A stretch of DNA of 64,000 nucleotides from an uncultured Verrucomicrobiota bacterium (GTDB lineage: Bacteria; Verrucomicrobiota; Verrucomicrobiia; Opitutales; Opitutaceae). The translations under genes were made by a program, and so were the position numbers. Each line of letters starts with the position of its first letter. Position 1 is the first letter of the stretch. Below the pieces are notes generated by a model. That model worked only from the letters and a program-made list of their open reading frames with translations, was not told the DNA's origin and made no database searches. Positions 56,757 to 64,000 of the stretch are shown here, piece after piece. The stretch is taken from positions 167,431 through 231,430 of the forward strand of contig CAIVDS010000026.1 in assembly GCA_903904685.1 (NCBI GenBank). The letters are read 5' to 3'.

Positions 56757-57667
56757 TGAAGCTCCAAGTTTTTCACCGCACGCACTACGCCTACGCCACG
56801 CCGGTGCGCGATAGCGCCAACGAGGTGCGCCTCCAGCCGTCCGATTACGACGGCCAGAATCGCCTGAGCTTTATCCTCAAAGTGCTCCCCATTGCGCGCC
56901 TCACGCACTACCTCGATTTCCAGCGCAACTGCGTCCACCTCTTCGATGTGTCTTCGCCGCACAGCGAGTTGACCATCGAAGCAACCTCCATCGTCCGTAC
57001 CCGCGATCCCGCGATACTCGCCGACGACGCCACGCCCGCGCCATTCGCCACTTTGCCCGCTGCCACGCTCACCGAGCGGTGCTACGATTTCCTCCAACCC
57101 AGCCGTTACGTCGCATCTTCGCCCGAAGCGTGGCGGCTCGCGCTCGACCTCTCCGCCGGCCAGACCGACGTGTGGCAAGTCGCGCTCATCTTGATGCGGT
57201 ACATTTTCCGCGAGTTCGTCTATCAGCCCGCCGCCACGCACGTTCACACCACGATGGAGGAATCGCTCCGCTTGCGCCGTGGCGTCTGCCAGGATTTCGC
57301 CCATGTGATGATCGGCCTCTGCCGCGCCCTGAAAATTCCGGCGCGCTACGTCAGCGGTTACCTCTACAACGGCCCCGCCGACCAGCTGAAAGGCGCGCAA
57401 GCCACCCACGCTTGGGTCGAGGTTTTTATTCCCGGCATTGGTTGGCGCGGTCTGGACCCGACGAACAACCAACAGGTCAATCGCCACCATGTGAAAATCG
57501 CCCATGGCCGCGACTATGCCGACGTGTCGCCCATCCGTGGCACCTACCACGGCACCGGTCAACGCACGCTCACCGTCGATGTCCTCGTCACCTGTCTCGA
57601 CGACGAGACCGACACATTGCCGCCCGCCGCGCCGAGCCAGAGCCAAACGCAAACCGCCACCTCCTGA
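56753..57667 (+). CDS. Transglutaminase-like cysteine peptidase-fold protein
   Basis: 304 residues. The N-terminal beta domain (about 1-95; FHRTHYAYATPVRDSANEVR) is the 'bacterial transglutaminase-like N-terminal' domain. The catalytic domain has Cys in RRGVCQDFAHVMIGLCRALK (about residue 182), His in THAWVEVFIPGIGWRG and Asp in LDPTNNQQVN, a complete triad. Expected chemistry is proteolysis, transamidation or amide hydrolysis of a peptide built by the ATP-grasp partner. Translationally coupled to the alpha-E gene (4-nt overlap). Confidence 0.88.
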   Translation: MMKLQVFHRTHYAYATPVRDSANEVRLQPSDYDGQNRLSFILKVLPIARLTHYLDFQRNCVHLFDVSSPHSELTIEATSIVRTRDPAILADDATPAPFATLPAATLTERCYDFLQPSRYVASSPEAWRLALDLSAGQTDVWQVALILMRYIFREFVYQPAATHVHTTMEESLRLRRGVCQDFAHVMIGLCRALKIPARYVSGYLYNGPADQLKGAQATHAWVEVFIPGIGWRGLDPTNNQQVNRHHVKIAHGRDYADVSPIRGTYHGTGQRTLTVDVLVTCLDDETDTLPPAAPSQSQTQTATS

Positions 57668-57723
57668 GCCTTGTCTGCATCACCACCCGCATTTGGTCTA
57701 GCTCTTGCTAATCAGATTCATTC

Positions 57724-60700
57724 ATGGCCATCCACGTCGCGCTGCATCACAAGACCGCCTATCGCTATGATCGCCCGGTCACGCTCGGGCCGCAGGTCAT
57801 CCGCCTGCGCACGGCGCCGCATTGCCGCACGCCCATCCTGAGCTACTCGCTCACCCTCACGCCCAAAGACGGTCACTTCGTCAACTGGCAGCAGGACGCC
57901 TTCAGCAACCATCTCGCCCGCGTCGTCTATCCCGAAAAGGTCCGCGAGTTCGCCGTCACCGTGGACCTCGTGGCCGAGCTCGCCGTCTACAACCCCTTCG
58001 ACTTTTTCCTCGAGCCTGACGCGGAAAAATTTCCCTTCACCTACGGCAAGGCCCACGCCGCCGAGCTTTCCCTCTACCGCCGCAAACGCCCCCGCAAACC
58101 CAGATTCGCCGCTTTCGTCGAGTCGCTTGACCTCACGCCGGTGCGCACGATTGATTTCCTCGTCGCGCTCAATGCCCGCGTCAACGCGCTCGTCAAATAC
58201 GTCATCCGCCTCGAGCCCGGCGTGCAGACGCCCGAGCAGACGCTCACGCTCGGCAGCGGCTCGTGCCGCGACTCCGCGTGGCTGCTCGTGCAGACGCTCC
58301 GCCACATCGGCCTCGCAGCGCGCTTCGTCTCCGGTTATCTGATCCAGCTCAAGGCCGACCAAAAATCCCTCGACGGCCCCAGCGGCGCGGAAAAAGATTT
58401 CACCGATCTCCACGCCTGGTGCGAGGTCTATCTACCCGGCGCGGGCTGGGTCGGCCTCGACCCGACTTCGGGTCTGTTCGCCGGCGAGGGCCACCTCCCG
58501 CTCGCCTGCTCGCCCGAGCCGTCCAGCGCCGCGCCCATCAGCGGCGGCGTAGACGAGTGCGAGACGGAGTTTGATTTCGCGATGTCCGTGACGCGCGTCC
58601 ATGAGTCGCCGCGCGTCACGTTGCCCTACACCGACGGGCAGTGGGCGAAGATCGAGGCGCTCGGCCACGCCATCGACGCCGACCTCGTGAAAAACGACGT
58701 GCGCCTCACGATGGGCGGCGAGCCGACGTTCATCTCGCTCGACGACCCCGACGGCCCCGAGTGGAACTTCACCGCCGTCTCGCCGAAAAAACGCGCCCTC
58801 TCCGGCGAACTCATCCGCCGCCTCCGCCACAAATTCGCCCCCGGCGCGCTCCTCCACTACGGACAGGGCAAATGGTATCCCGGCGAGCCGCTGCCGCGCT
58901 GGGCTCTCGTCGCCTACTGGCGCAAGGACGGCGTCCCCGTCTGGCGCGACGACTCGCTCATCGCCGACGAATCCAAAAACTACGGTCACGGCCCGCGCGA
59001 GGCCAAGGAGCTCGCTACGCGTCTCGCCAAAATTCTCGGCGTCAGCCCCGAGCACCTTATTCCCGGCTACGAGGACGTTTTCTATTACACCTGGAAAGAG
59101 CGCCGTCTTCCGTCGAACGTCTCGCCGGAAAAATCTCACCTCAAAAACAAACAGGAGCGCGAACGCCTCGCTCAGATTTTCCAAGCCGGGCTCGGCGAGG
59201 TCGCCGGCTACACGCTGCCGATCAAGCGCGCCACCGTCGCCGGCCGGCCCGGCTGGGTGTCCGGCCCGTGGTTCCTGCGCGACGACGAGACGCTCTGGCT
59301 CCTCCCCGGCGACTCGCCGATGGGCCTGCGCCTTCCGATTGATTCTATCCCGTGGGTCGCTGAAAAAGATTACCCGTGGCTCTGGCCGCAGGATCCGTCG
59401 CAAAAACTCCCTCCGCTGCCCACCAAGTTTCCTTACCAGCAATCCATCGCCGGCCGCGCCCGTGCCACGCGCGACGTGCCTGAAAATCTCCGCCAAAACT
59501 TGGGCGACCAGATCCGCGGCCAAGTTGACCGTCCCGCTCCGCCCGACGCGCCGACGCAACTCCCGCCCGGCCAAGATCCCACGCGCCGCCCCGCGCCCGG
59601 TCAGAGCGCGCCGTGGATCATCCGCACCGCCCTCTGCGTCCAACCGCGCGACGGCCGGCTCCACCTCTTCATGCCGCCCGTCACCGCCGCCGAGGATTAT
59701 CTCGACCTCGTCGCCGGCATCGAGACCACGGTCAAGGCGATGGGTATCCCCGTCATCATCGAGGGCGAGCCGCCGCCGAAGGATTCGCGCCTCAACAAGC
59801 TCGCCGTCACGCCCGACCCCGGCGTCATCGAGGTGAACCTGCACCCGAGCCAGACGTGGGACGAGCTCGTCGAACGCACCACCGTCCTCTACGACGAGGC
59901 CCGGCAGACGCGCCTCGGCACCGAGAAATTCATGCTCGACGGCCGCCACACCGGCACCGGCGGCGGCAACCACATCCTCCTCGGCGGCGACACGCCCCAG
60001 GACTCGCCCATCCTCCGCCGCCCCGACCTGCTTCGCTCGCTTCTCACCTACTGGCAGAACCACCCGTCGTTGAGCTGGCTGTTCTCCGGCCTCTTCATCG
60101 GCCCGACTTCGCAGGCCCCGCGCCTCGACGAAGCCCGCCACGACGGTATCCGAGAACTGGAGATCGCGTTCAAGGAGATGGATCGCCAGCTCGCGCATGG
60201 CCACTGCCCGCCGTGGCTCGTGGACCGTCTCTTCCGCAACCTCCTCACCGACGCCTCAGGCAACGCCCACCGCGCCGAGTTCAGCATCGACAAGCTCTAC
60301 GCGCCCGACAGCCCCACCGGCCGCCTCGGCCTCGTCGAGCTGCGCGCCTTCGAGATGCCGCCGCACGCGCGCATGAGTCTCGCGCAACATCTCCTGCTGC
60401 GCGGCCTCGTCAGCAAATTCTGGACGCAGCCCTACGCGAACAACCTCGTCCGCTGGGGCGCTGACATCCACGACCGCTGGATGCTGCCGCATTTCTGTCG
60501 CACCGATTTCAACGATGTGATCCGCGACCTCCGCGAGTCCGGCCAGCCGTTCGAGCCGGAATGGTTTTCCCCGCACTTCGAGTTTCGCTTCCCGCGCGTC
60601 GGCGAGTTTTCCGTGCGCGACATCAACGTCGAGCTGCGCACTGCGCTGGAGCCGTGGCACGTCCTCGGCGAGGAGGCCGGCGGCGGCGACACCGTGCGCT

Positions 60701-61131
60701 ACGTGGACAGCTCGCTCGAGCGCCTGCAGGTGAAGGCGACCGGCCTCGTCGGTGACCGCTTCGTGCTCACGGCCAACGGGCACCGCATCCCGCTGCACCC
60801 GACGGGCGTCAACGGCGAAGGCGTGGCCGGCGTGCGCTACCGCGCGTGGCAGCCGCCCAACTGCCTCCAGCCGACCATCGGCGTCCACGCGCCGGTGACG
60901 TTCGACCTCGTGGACACCTGGAACCAGCGCTCGCTCGGCGGCTGCACCTACCACGTCGCGCACCCCGGTGGTCGCGCCAACGAGACCTTCCCGGTCAACT
61001 CCTACGAGGCCGAAAGCCGCCGCCACGCCCGCTTCACCACGCACGGCCACACGCCCGGCACCATGACCGTCCCGCCGCCGAGCAAGCCCGCGCCCGAGCA
61101 ACCCTTCACGCTCGACCTGCGGGCGGTGTGA
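57724..61131 (+). CDS. Transglutaminase-like / DUF2126 large fusion protein
   Basis: 1,135 residues. The N-terminal half repeats the transglutaminase-like layout: IHVALHHKTAYRYDRPVTLG, then catalytic Cys in LGSGSCRDSAWLLVQTLRHI (about 180), His in DLHAWCEVYLPGAGWVGLD and Asp in the same block. The rest (about 300-1135) is DUF2126, with LTMGGEPTFISLDDPDGPEW, LHYGQGKWYPGEPLPRWALV, GTGGGNHILLGGDTPQDSPI and RLGLVELRAFEMPPHARMSL. The last of these recalls glutamine-synthetase/amidoligase-like cores, which would add a second ligase. Last gene of the cluster. No anbu-type protease gene is adjacent. Confidence 0.9.
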   Translation: MAIHVALHHKTAYRYDRPVTLGPQVIRLRTAPHCRTPILSYSLTLTPKDGHFVNWQQDAFSNHLARVVYPEKVREFAVTVDLVAELAVYNPFDFFLEPDAEKFPFTYGKAHAAELSLYRRKRPRKPRFAAFVESLDLTPVRTIDFLVALNARVNALVKYVIRLEPGVQTPEQTLTLGSGSCRDSAWLLVQTLRHIGLAARFVSGYLIQLKADQKSLDGPSGAEKDFTDLHAWCEVYLPGAGWVGLDPTSGLFAGEGHLPLACSPEPSSAAPISGGVDECETEFDFAMSVTRVHESPRVTLPYTDGQWAKIEALGHAIDADLVKNDVRLTMGGEPTFISLDDPDGPEWNFTAVSPKKRALSGELIRRLRHKFAPGALLHYGQGKWYPGEPLPRWALVAYWRKDGVPVWRDDSLIADESKNYGHGPREAKELATRLAKILGVSPEHLIPGYEDVFYYTWKERRLPSNVSPEKSHLKNKQERERLAQIFQAGLGEVAGYTLPIKRATVAGRPGWVSGPWFLRDDETLWLLPGDSPMGLRLPIDSIPWVAEKDYPWLWPQDPSQKLPPLPTKFPYQQSIAGRARATRDVPENLRQNLGDQIRGQVDRPAPPDAPTQLPPGQDPTRRPAPGQSAPWIIRTALCVQPRDGRLHLFMPPVTAAEDYLDLVAGIETTVKAMGIPVIIEGEPPPKDSRLNKLAVTPDPGVIEVNLHPSQTWDELVERTTVLYDEARQTRLGTEKFMLDGRHTGTGGGNHILLGGDTPQDSPILRRPDLLRSLLTYWQNHPSLSWLFSGLFIGPTSQAPRLDEARHDGIRELEIAFKEMDRQLAHGHCPPWLVDRLFRNLLTDASGNAHRAEFSIDKLYAPDSPTGRLGLVELRAFEMPPHARMSLAQHLLLRGLVSKFWTQPYANNLVRWGADIHDRWMLPHFCRTDFNDVIRDLRESGQPFEPEWFSPHFEFRFPRVGEFSVRDINVELRTALEPWHVLGEEAGGGDTVRYVDSSLERLQVKATGLVGDRFVLTANGHRIPLHPTGVNGEGVAGVRYRAWQPPNCLQPTIGVHAPVTFDLVDTWNQRSLGGCTYHVAHPGGRANETFPVNSYEAESRRHARFTTHGHTPGTMTVPPPSKPAPEQPFTLDLRAV

Positions 61132-61350
61132 TCGGCAAAACGTTCTCGTCCTTCTCCGCTCCCGTCACGAACACACCTTCCGCTGCGACACACTCCTATG
61201 GCCCGCACAGACCTTCTGCCCATGACGCCGCCCCCATCGGCGGCAAACTCTTCGTGGATGACCTGACCTGTTTAATCGGGTATGCCTTTGGGAACAGTCG
61301 GATCCAATGGATCTCATCCATTTTCAGCAAACGGGATCCCGCTGCCCACA

Positions 61351-63084
61351 CTATTTAGGGACTTGGGTTGTATAGGAAATGCGCCAGAGAGTACCATTAG
61401 CGTCGTCGGTTACGAGGAGAGCGCCATCGTGGGCGACAGCAACACCGACAGGGCGGCCCCAGACGTGGCCCTCATCGATCACAAACCCGGTCAGGAAATC
61501 CTCGTAATCACCGGTTGGTACACCGTTTTTCAGCCGAACGCGAACGACCTTGCTTCCGGTGCGACCAGTGCGATTCCAAGAACCGTGGAACGCAGCGAAA
61601 ATCTCACCGCGATAGGGAACAGGGAATGCAGCCGGTCCAGACACTGTAGCCGGATAAAACGTCATCTGCAACGGTGCGGAATGGGACTGCAACAACACGT
61701 CAGGAACAAGCGCCTGCCCCTTCAAATCCGGCCGCTCACCCGGGTGACGCGGATCTTCGTAATTGCCCAAATAGTACCAAGGCCACCCGTAATATCCGCC
61801 ATCCTTAACGTGCGTGATGTAATCCGGCACCAGATCGTCGCCCAAGCCATCGCGCTCATTCGTCGAAGCCCACAATTCACCTGTGGCTGGCTGCACGGCC
61901 AGCCCGACCGCATTACGGATGCCGGTAGCGAATATCCGTAGGCGCTGCCGACCTTCGGGATCGGTCACGAAAATATCAGCGCGCCCTGACTCGTAGCCCC
62001 AAGCAGAGCCTCGCGCATGCAAGGTCTCCCAAGCGCGGATCTCGGCTGGAGTTTTCGCCGGCATTCCTTCCGCGACATTCGAACCCGAACCAACCGAGAT
62101 AAACATTCGTCGGCCATCGATTGAAAAAACAATATCCCGGGTGGTATGTCCGCCCGTGCTGTCAGAAAGGTGGGGCACGACTATCTCAGCAGGCCCACCC
62201 GCAGCGAGGTCACCAGCGCGATAGGGAAAGCGCACGATCGAATTGAGGTTGGCCACGTACACCCAACGCGGATCTCCGTCCAGCGGATAGAAGGCGATGC
62301 CAAAGGGTCCCTGTAGGTGATCTGCAAATATAGTATTTTCCGATGGTGCGTCTGCTCCATCCGCCGCTCTTAGCACACGGATTCGTCCCTCGCGGGTTTC
62401 CGCTATAAATATATCTCCGTTGGGTGCCGTGCGTAGAAGCCGTGGCCCAGAAAGCCCCGCCGCGAATAATCTGACTTGGAATCCCTGCGGAACGGAAAGA
62501 CTGGCGCCAGCGGGTTGGGCTACAGTCCGCGGCGCGTTTCCGGCCGATGCCGTGGCGTAAGGCGGCGGCAAGTCATTTAACCGGATCTGATGATGCGCAC
62601 CGGGGGCATCGTTCTGCCAGTCGCCGGGGCTCGGTGCGTGATGAGACACCCCGACGTTCCCTGTTCCCGGCTTCGGAATTACGGGTCTCAATGTGGCCAG
62701 AAAAGCGATCACGTCACTGCGATCTGTCGCGTTTGCCAAGGTTACGGGCATGGTCGTTCCTGGCACCAACACTCCCGGCCCGGCCAGAAAAGAATGTAAC
62801 GTCGCGGCATCCCAAGTTAGGCGCGAAGACTCCAGTGCTTTGGAGTACCCAAAATTGGAAAGCGAAGCCGCTGGCCGGCCCATGATACCGGCGAGCGAAG
62901 GCCCCTGGCCCGCCGGCGGACGCGCTTCCAGCCCCGTGACATGGCAAAGCGCACAGTTTTGTTGAAACAAGATTTTGCCCCGACCGGAGTCCCCGGCGTT
63001 CGAAGCTTCCGCCGCCGCTGTGGTCGTTTTAAGAGCCACCATGGAGAGAATAGTTAGCGCCAACGAGCGGTTATATGACAGCAT
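61351..63084 (-). CDS. Cytochrome c-fused PQQ-type (sorbosone/soluble glucose) dehydrogenase-like protein
   Basis: 577 residues. A signal peptide (about 1-25) is followed by a cytochrome c domain (about 33-130) with one haem site, NCALCHVTG (C44, C47, H48), and a possible axial Met in VPGTTMPVTLAN. A Pro/Ala-rich linker leads to a six-bladed propeller (about 195-575; LLRTAPNGDIFIAETREGRI, ARGSAWGYESGRADIFVTDP, DGGYYGWPWYYLGNYEDPRH, AAFHGSWNRTGRTGSKVVRV). This matches sorbosone/GDH-like periplasmic PQQ enzymes that oxidise aldoses or alcohols. The fused haem would accept electrons. PQQ synthesis genes are not in the window. The IS element ends about 60 bp upstream of its start, so the native promoter may be disturbed. 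Confidence 0.83.
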   Translation of the reverse strand: MLSYNRSLALTILSMVALKTTTAAAEASNAGDSGRGKILFQQNCALCHVTGLEARPPAGQGPSLAGIMGRPAASLSNFGYSKALESSRLTWDAATLHSFLAGPGVLVPGTTMPVTLANATDRSDVIAFLATLRPVIPKPGTGNVGVSHHAPSPGDWQNDAPGAHHQIRLNDLPPPYATASAGNAPRTVAQPAGASLSVPQGFQVRLFAAGLSGPRLLRTAPNGDIFIAETREGRIRVLRAADGADAPSENTIFADHLQGPFGIAFYPLDGDPRWVYVANLNSIVRFPYRAGDLAAGGPAEIVVPHLSDSTGGHTTRDIVFSIDGRRMFISVGSGSNVAEGMPAKTPAEIRAWETLHARGSAWGYESGRADIFVTDPEGRQRLRIFATGIRNAVGLAVQPATGELWASTNERDGLGDDLVPDYITHVKDGGYYGWPWYYLGNYEDPRHPGERPDLKGQALVPDVLLQSHSAPLQMTFYPATVSGPAAFPVPYRGEIFAAFHGSWNRTGRTGSKVVRVRLKNGVPTGDYEDFLTGFVIDEGHVWGRPVGVAVAHDGALLVTDDANGTLWRISYTTQVPK

Positions 63085-63145
63085 AGAAGTGCCTTTGAAC
63101 GTAGAGAAGATTGAGTCTAGTCGGCGAGCTGATCGCCGGAAACTA

Positions 63146-63162
63146 GGGAGTGTTAACGAAAA
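63146..63162 (+). repeat. IS left terminal inverted repeat
   Basis: 17 bp, a perfect inverted match to 63982-63998; the match extends to 19 bp if the flanking TA is counted. The transposase stop codon (63153-63155) lies inside it. Confidence 0.85.
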
Positions 63163-63949
63163 CTGCGTAATAAGACGATGGAGGCGATGAGATGAACGAA
63201 TGCGAGATAAGAGCGGGCGAGTTTGTCGTAACGGGTGGCGACACGGCGGAAGTCGAAGAGTTTTCGGAAGTAATTTTCGACCTTGTGCCTGAGTTTGTAG
63301 AGTTCAGTCGAGTAGCCCGGGGGGTGCTTGCGGTTTTTAGGCGAAGGGATGACCACTTCGATACCGGCGTCGATCAGGGGCTTGCGAGTGGGGTCGCCGT
63401 CGTAGGCGCGGTCGGCGGTTACGCGCATGATTTTTCCGGCCGTTGAGGCCTCGGTGATCAATTCGGGCACCGGCACGCTGTCGTGGCGCTGGCCCTCGCT
63501 CAAGGTGAGCGCAACCGAGCTGTGTTCATCGGTGCAGGCGACGTGCAGCTTGGTCGTCAGGCCGCCTCGCGAGCGGCCCAAAGCCTCTGCCCCGCCGTTT
63601 TTTTTGGCGCGCCCGCCGCATGCGGATGCACGGGGATCGAGGTGCTGTCGATGAACACCTGCAGCAGCGCCGGACACGCCCCTTGTTCGAGCTGTTCCCA
63701 CAAGCCCCGCCACACCCCGGCTTTTTCCCAGCGGCGAAACCTCATGTATACCGCGCTCCACGTTCCAAACCTCGCCGGCAGATCGCGCCACGGACATCCC
63801 GTGCGCCCAAGATACAAGACCGCCTCCAAAAACTCCCGCTCGCCCGTTTCCGGCGGCGCTCCCCTCGGATCGCGCACCTCCCGCAACGCCGCTTCGCATT
63901 CTCTCCACATCGCCTCGTTCAACACCTTTCTTGATTCGTCCATCCCCAT
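63153..63949 (-). CDS. IS5-family DDE transposase, expressed by -1 frameshifting
   Basis: Frame 1 (63949 to 63557) carries the N-terminal DUF4096-like region (LYLGRTGCPWRDLPARFGTW) and the first catalytic Asp in VFIDSTSIPVHPHAAG. Frame 2 continues GGLTTKLHVACTDEHSSVAL, supplies the second Asp in VTADRAYDG and the Glu in KVENYFRKLFDFRRVATRYD, and ends at 63153. The frames overlap around eight A residues (minus-strand A8, plus-strand positions 63598-63605). There a -1 slip on A-AAA-AAA gives the RAKKNGGAEALGRSRGG junction. This is the known arrangement of two-frame IS5 relatives, so the gene is judged functional rather than broken. Confidence 0.85.
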
Positions 63950-63981
63950 CCTGAATCACAAAGGCTCCTCATCGTACAACT

Positions 63982-63998
63982 TTTTCGTTAACACTCCC
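63982..63998 (-). repeat. IS right terminal inverted repeat
   Basis: 17 bp, reverse complement of 63146-63162, lying 33 bp upstream of the transposase start on the minus strand. Confidence 0.85.
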
Positions 63999-64000
63999 TA

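Larger units (their letters stand above)
63144..64000. mobile_element. IS5-like (IS427-type) insertion sequence with TA flanks
   Basis: The ends are perfect inverted repeats: GGGAGTGTTAACGAAAA at 63146-63162 and its reverse complement at 63982-63998. Each end is flanked by TA (63144-63145 and 63999-64000), consistent with a TA target duplication. The body is 853 bp and encodes one transposase in two frames. The element ends at the window edge, so the right flank is not seen. It looks intact and recently mobile. Family assignment rests on transposase sequence and size. Confidence 0.85.

Noticed and set aside
58432..60204. 590-codon antisense frame inside the DUF2126 gene
   Set aside because: A shadow of a strongly supported gene; Arg/Ala/Glu/Val-rich with no motifs.
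63557..63949. Transposase called as a pseudogene because of its frameshift
   Set aside because: The frame change falls on an A8 slippery run as in two-frame IS5 relatives, and all DDE residues are kept.

Overview
The window looks like chromosomal DNA from a GC-rich, Gram-negative member of the Verrucomicrobiota, most probably an Opitutaceae relative. The evidence is a PEP-CTERM-type protein, a two-partner secretion (TPS) pair, tandem SGNH hydrolases, an outer-membrane porin, strong GC-rich third positions that create long antisense frames, and weak Shine-Dalgarno sites. This placement is inferred from gene content; no rRNA or tRNA gene was found.

Layout. 1-4.4 kb: a TRAM/[4Fe-4S] RNA methyltransferase, a universal stress protein, a membrane coiled-coil protein, a frameshifted AmpD-like amidase and a small membrane protein. 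4.7-12.2 kb: an ABC-F ATPase, a deoxynucleoside salvage cluster (deoA diverging from a ribokinase-deoC pair), an MsbA-like ABC exporter and a second frameshifted gene. 12.3-18.6 kb: two paralogous double-domain SGNH hydrolase genes, one broken by two in-frame TAG codons, then a secreted FlgD-Ig/beta-propeller protein. 18.7-28.6 kb: a sugar nucleotidyltransferase/PIG-L pair, a four-gene acyl-CoA degradation operon in which every junction overlaps by 4 nt, and a patatin-like lipase.

28.8-53.3 kb is the most interesting region. A duplicated leader carrying a Pho-box-like direct repeat lies in front of a decayed lipoprotein gene and again in front of a PstS-like secreted protein. A PEP-CTERM protein follows, and then a tightly packed same-strand block: a TpsB outer-membrane transporter, an ExbB-type proton channel fused to periplasmic DUF2341 and LamG-like domains, ExbD, a TonB-like protein, a putative porin, a coiled-coil periplasmic protein and a giant 3,821-residue filamentous haemagglutinin-type TpsA. 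The set resembles, from memory, the phosphate-regulated Pdt TPS locus of Pseudomonas aeruginosa. The lectin-like ExbB fusion and the PstS-like and PEP-CTERM neighbours make it distinctive. A convergent membrane-anchored repeat protein closes the region.

53.4-64 kb: a small hypothetical gene; a four-gene circularly permuted ATP-grasp / alpha-E / transglutaminase / transglutaminase-DUF2126 cluster; a cytochrome c-PQQ-type dehydrogenase fusion; and an intact IS5-like element (perfect 17-bp inverted repeats, TA flanks, A8 frameshift site) ending at the window edge.

At least three genes are disrupted by small lesions and two more survive only as fragments, which suggests either local gene decay or base-level sequence errors.
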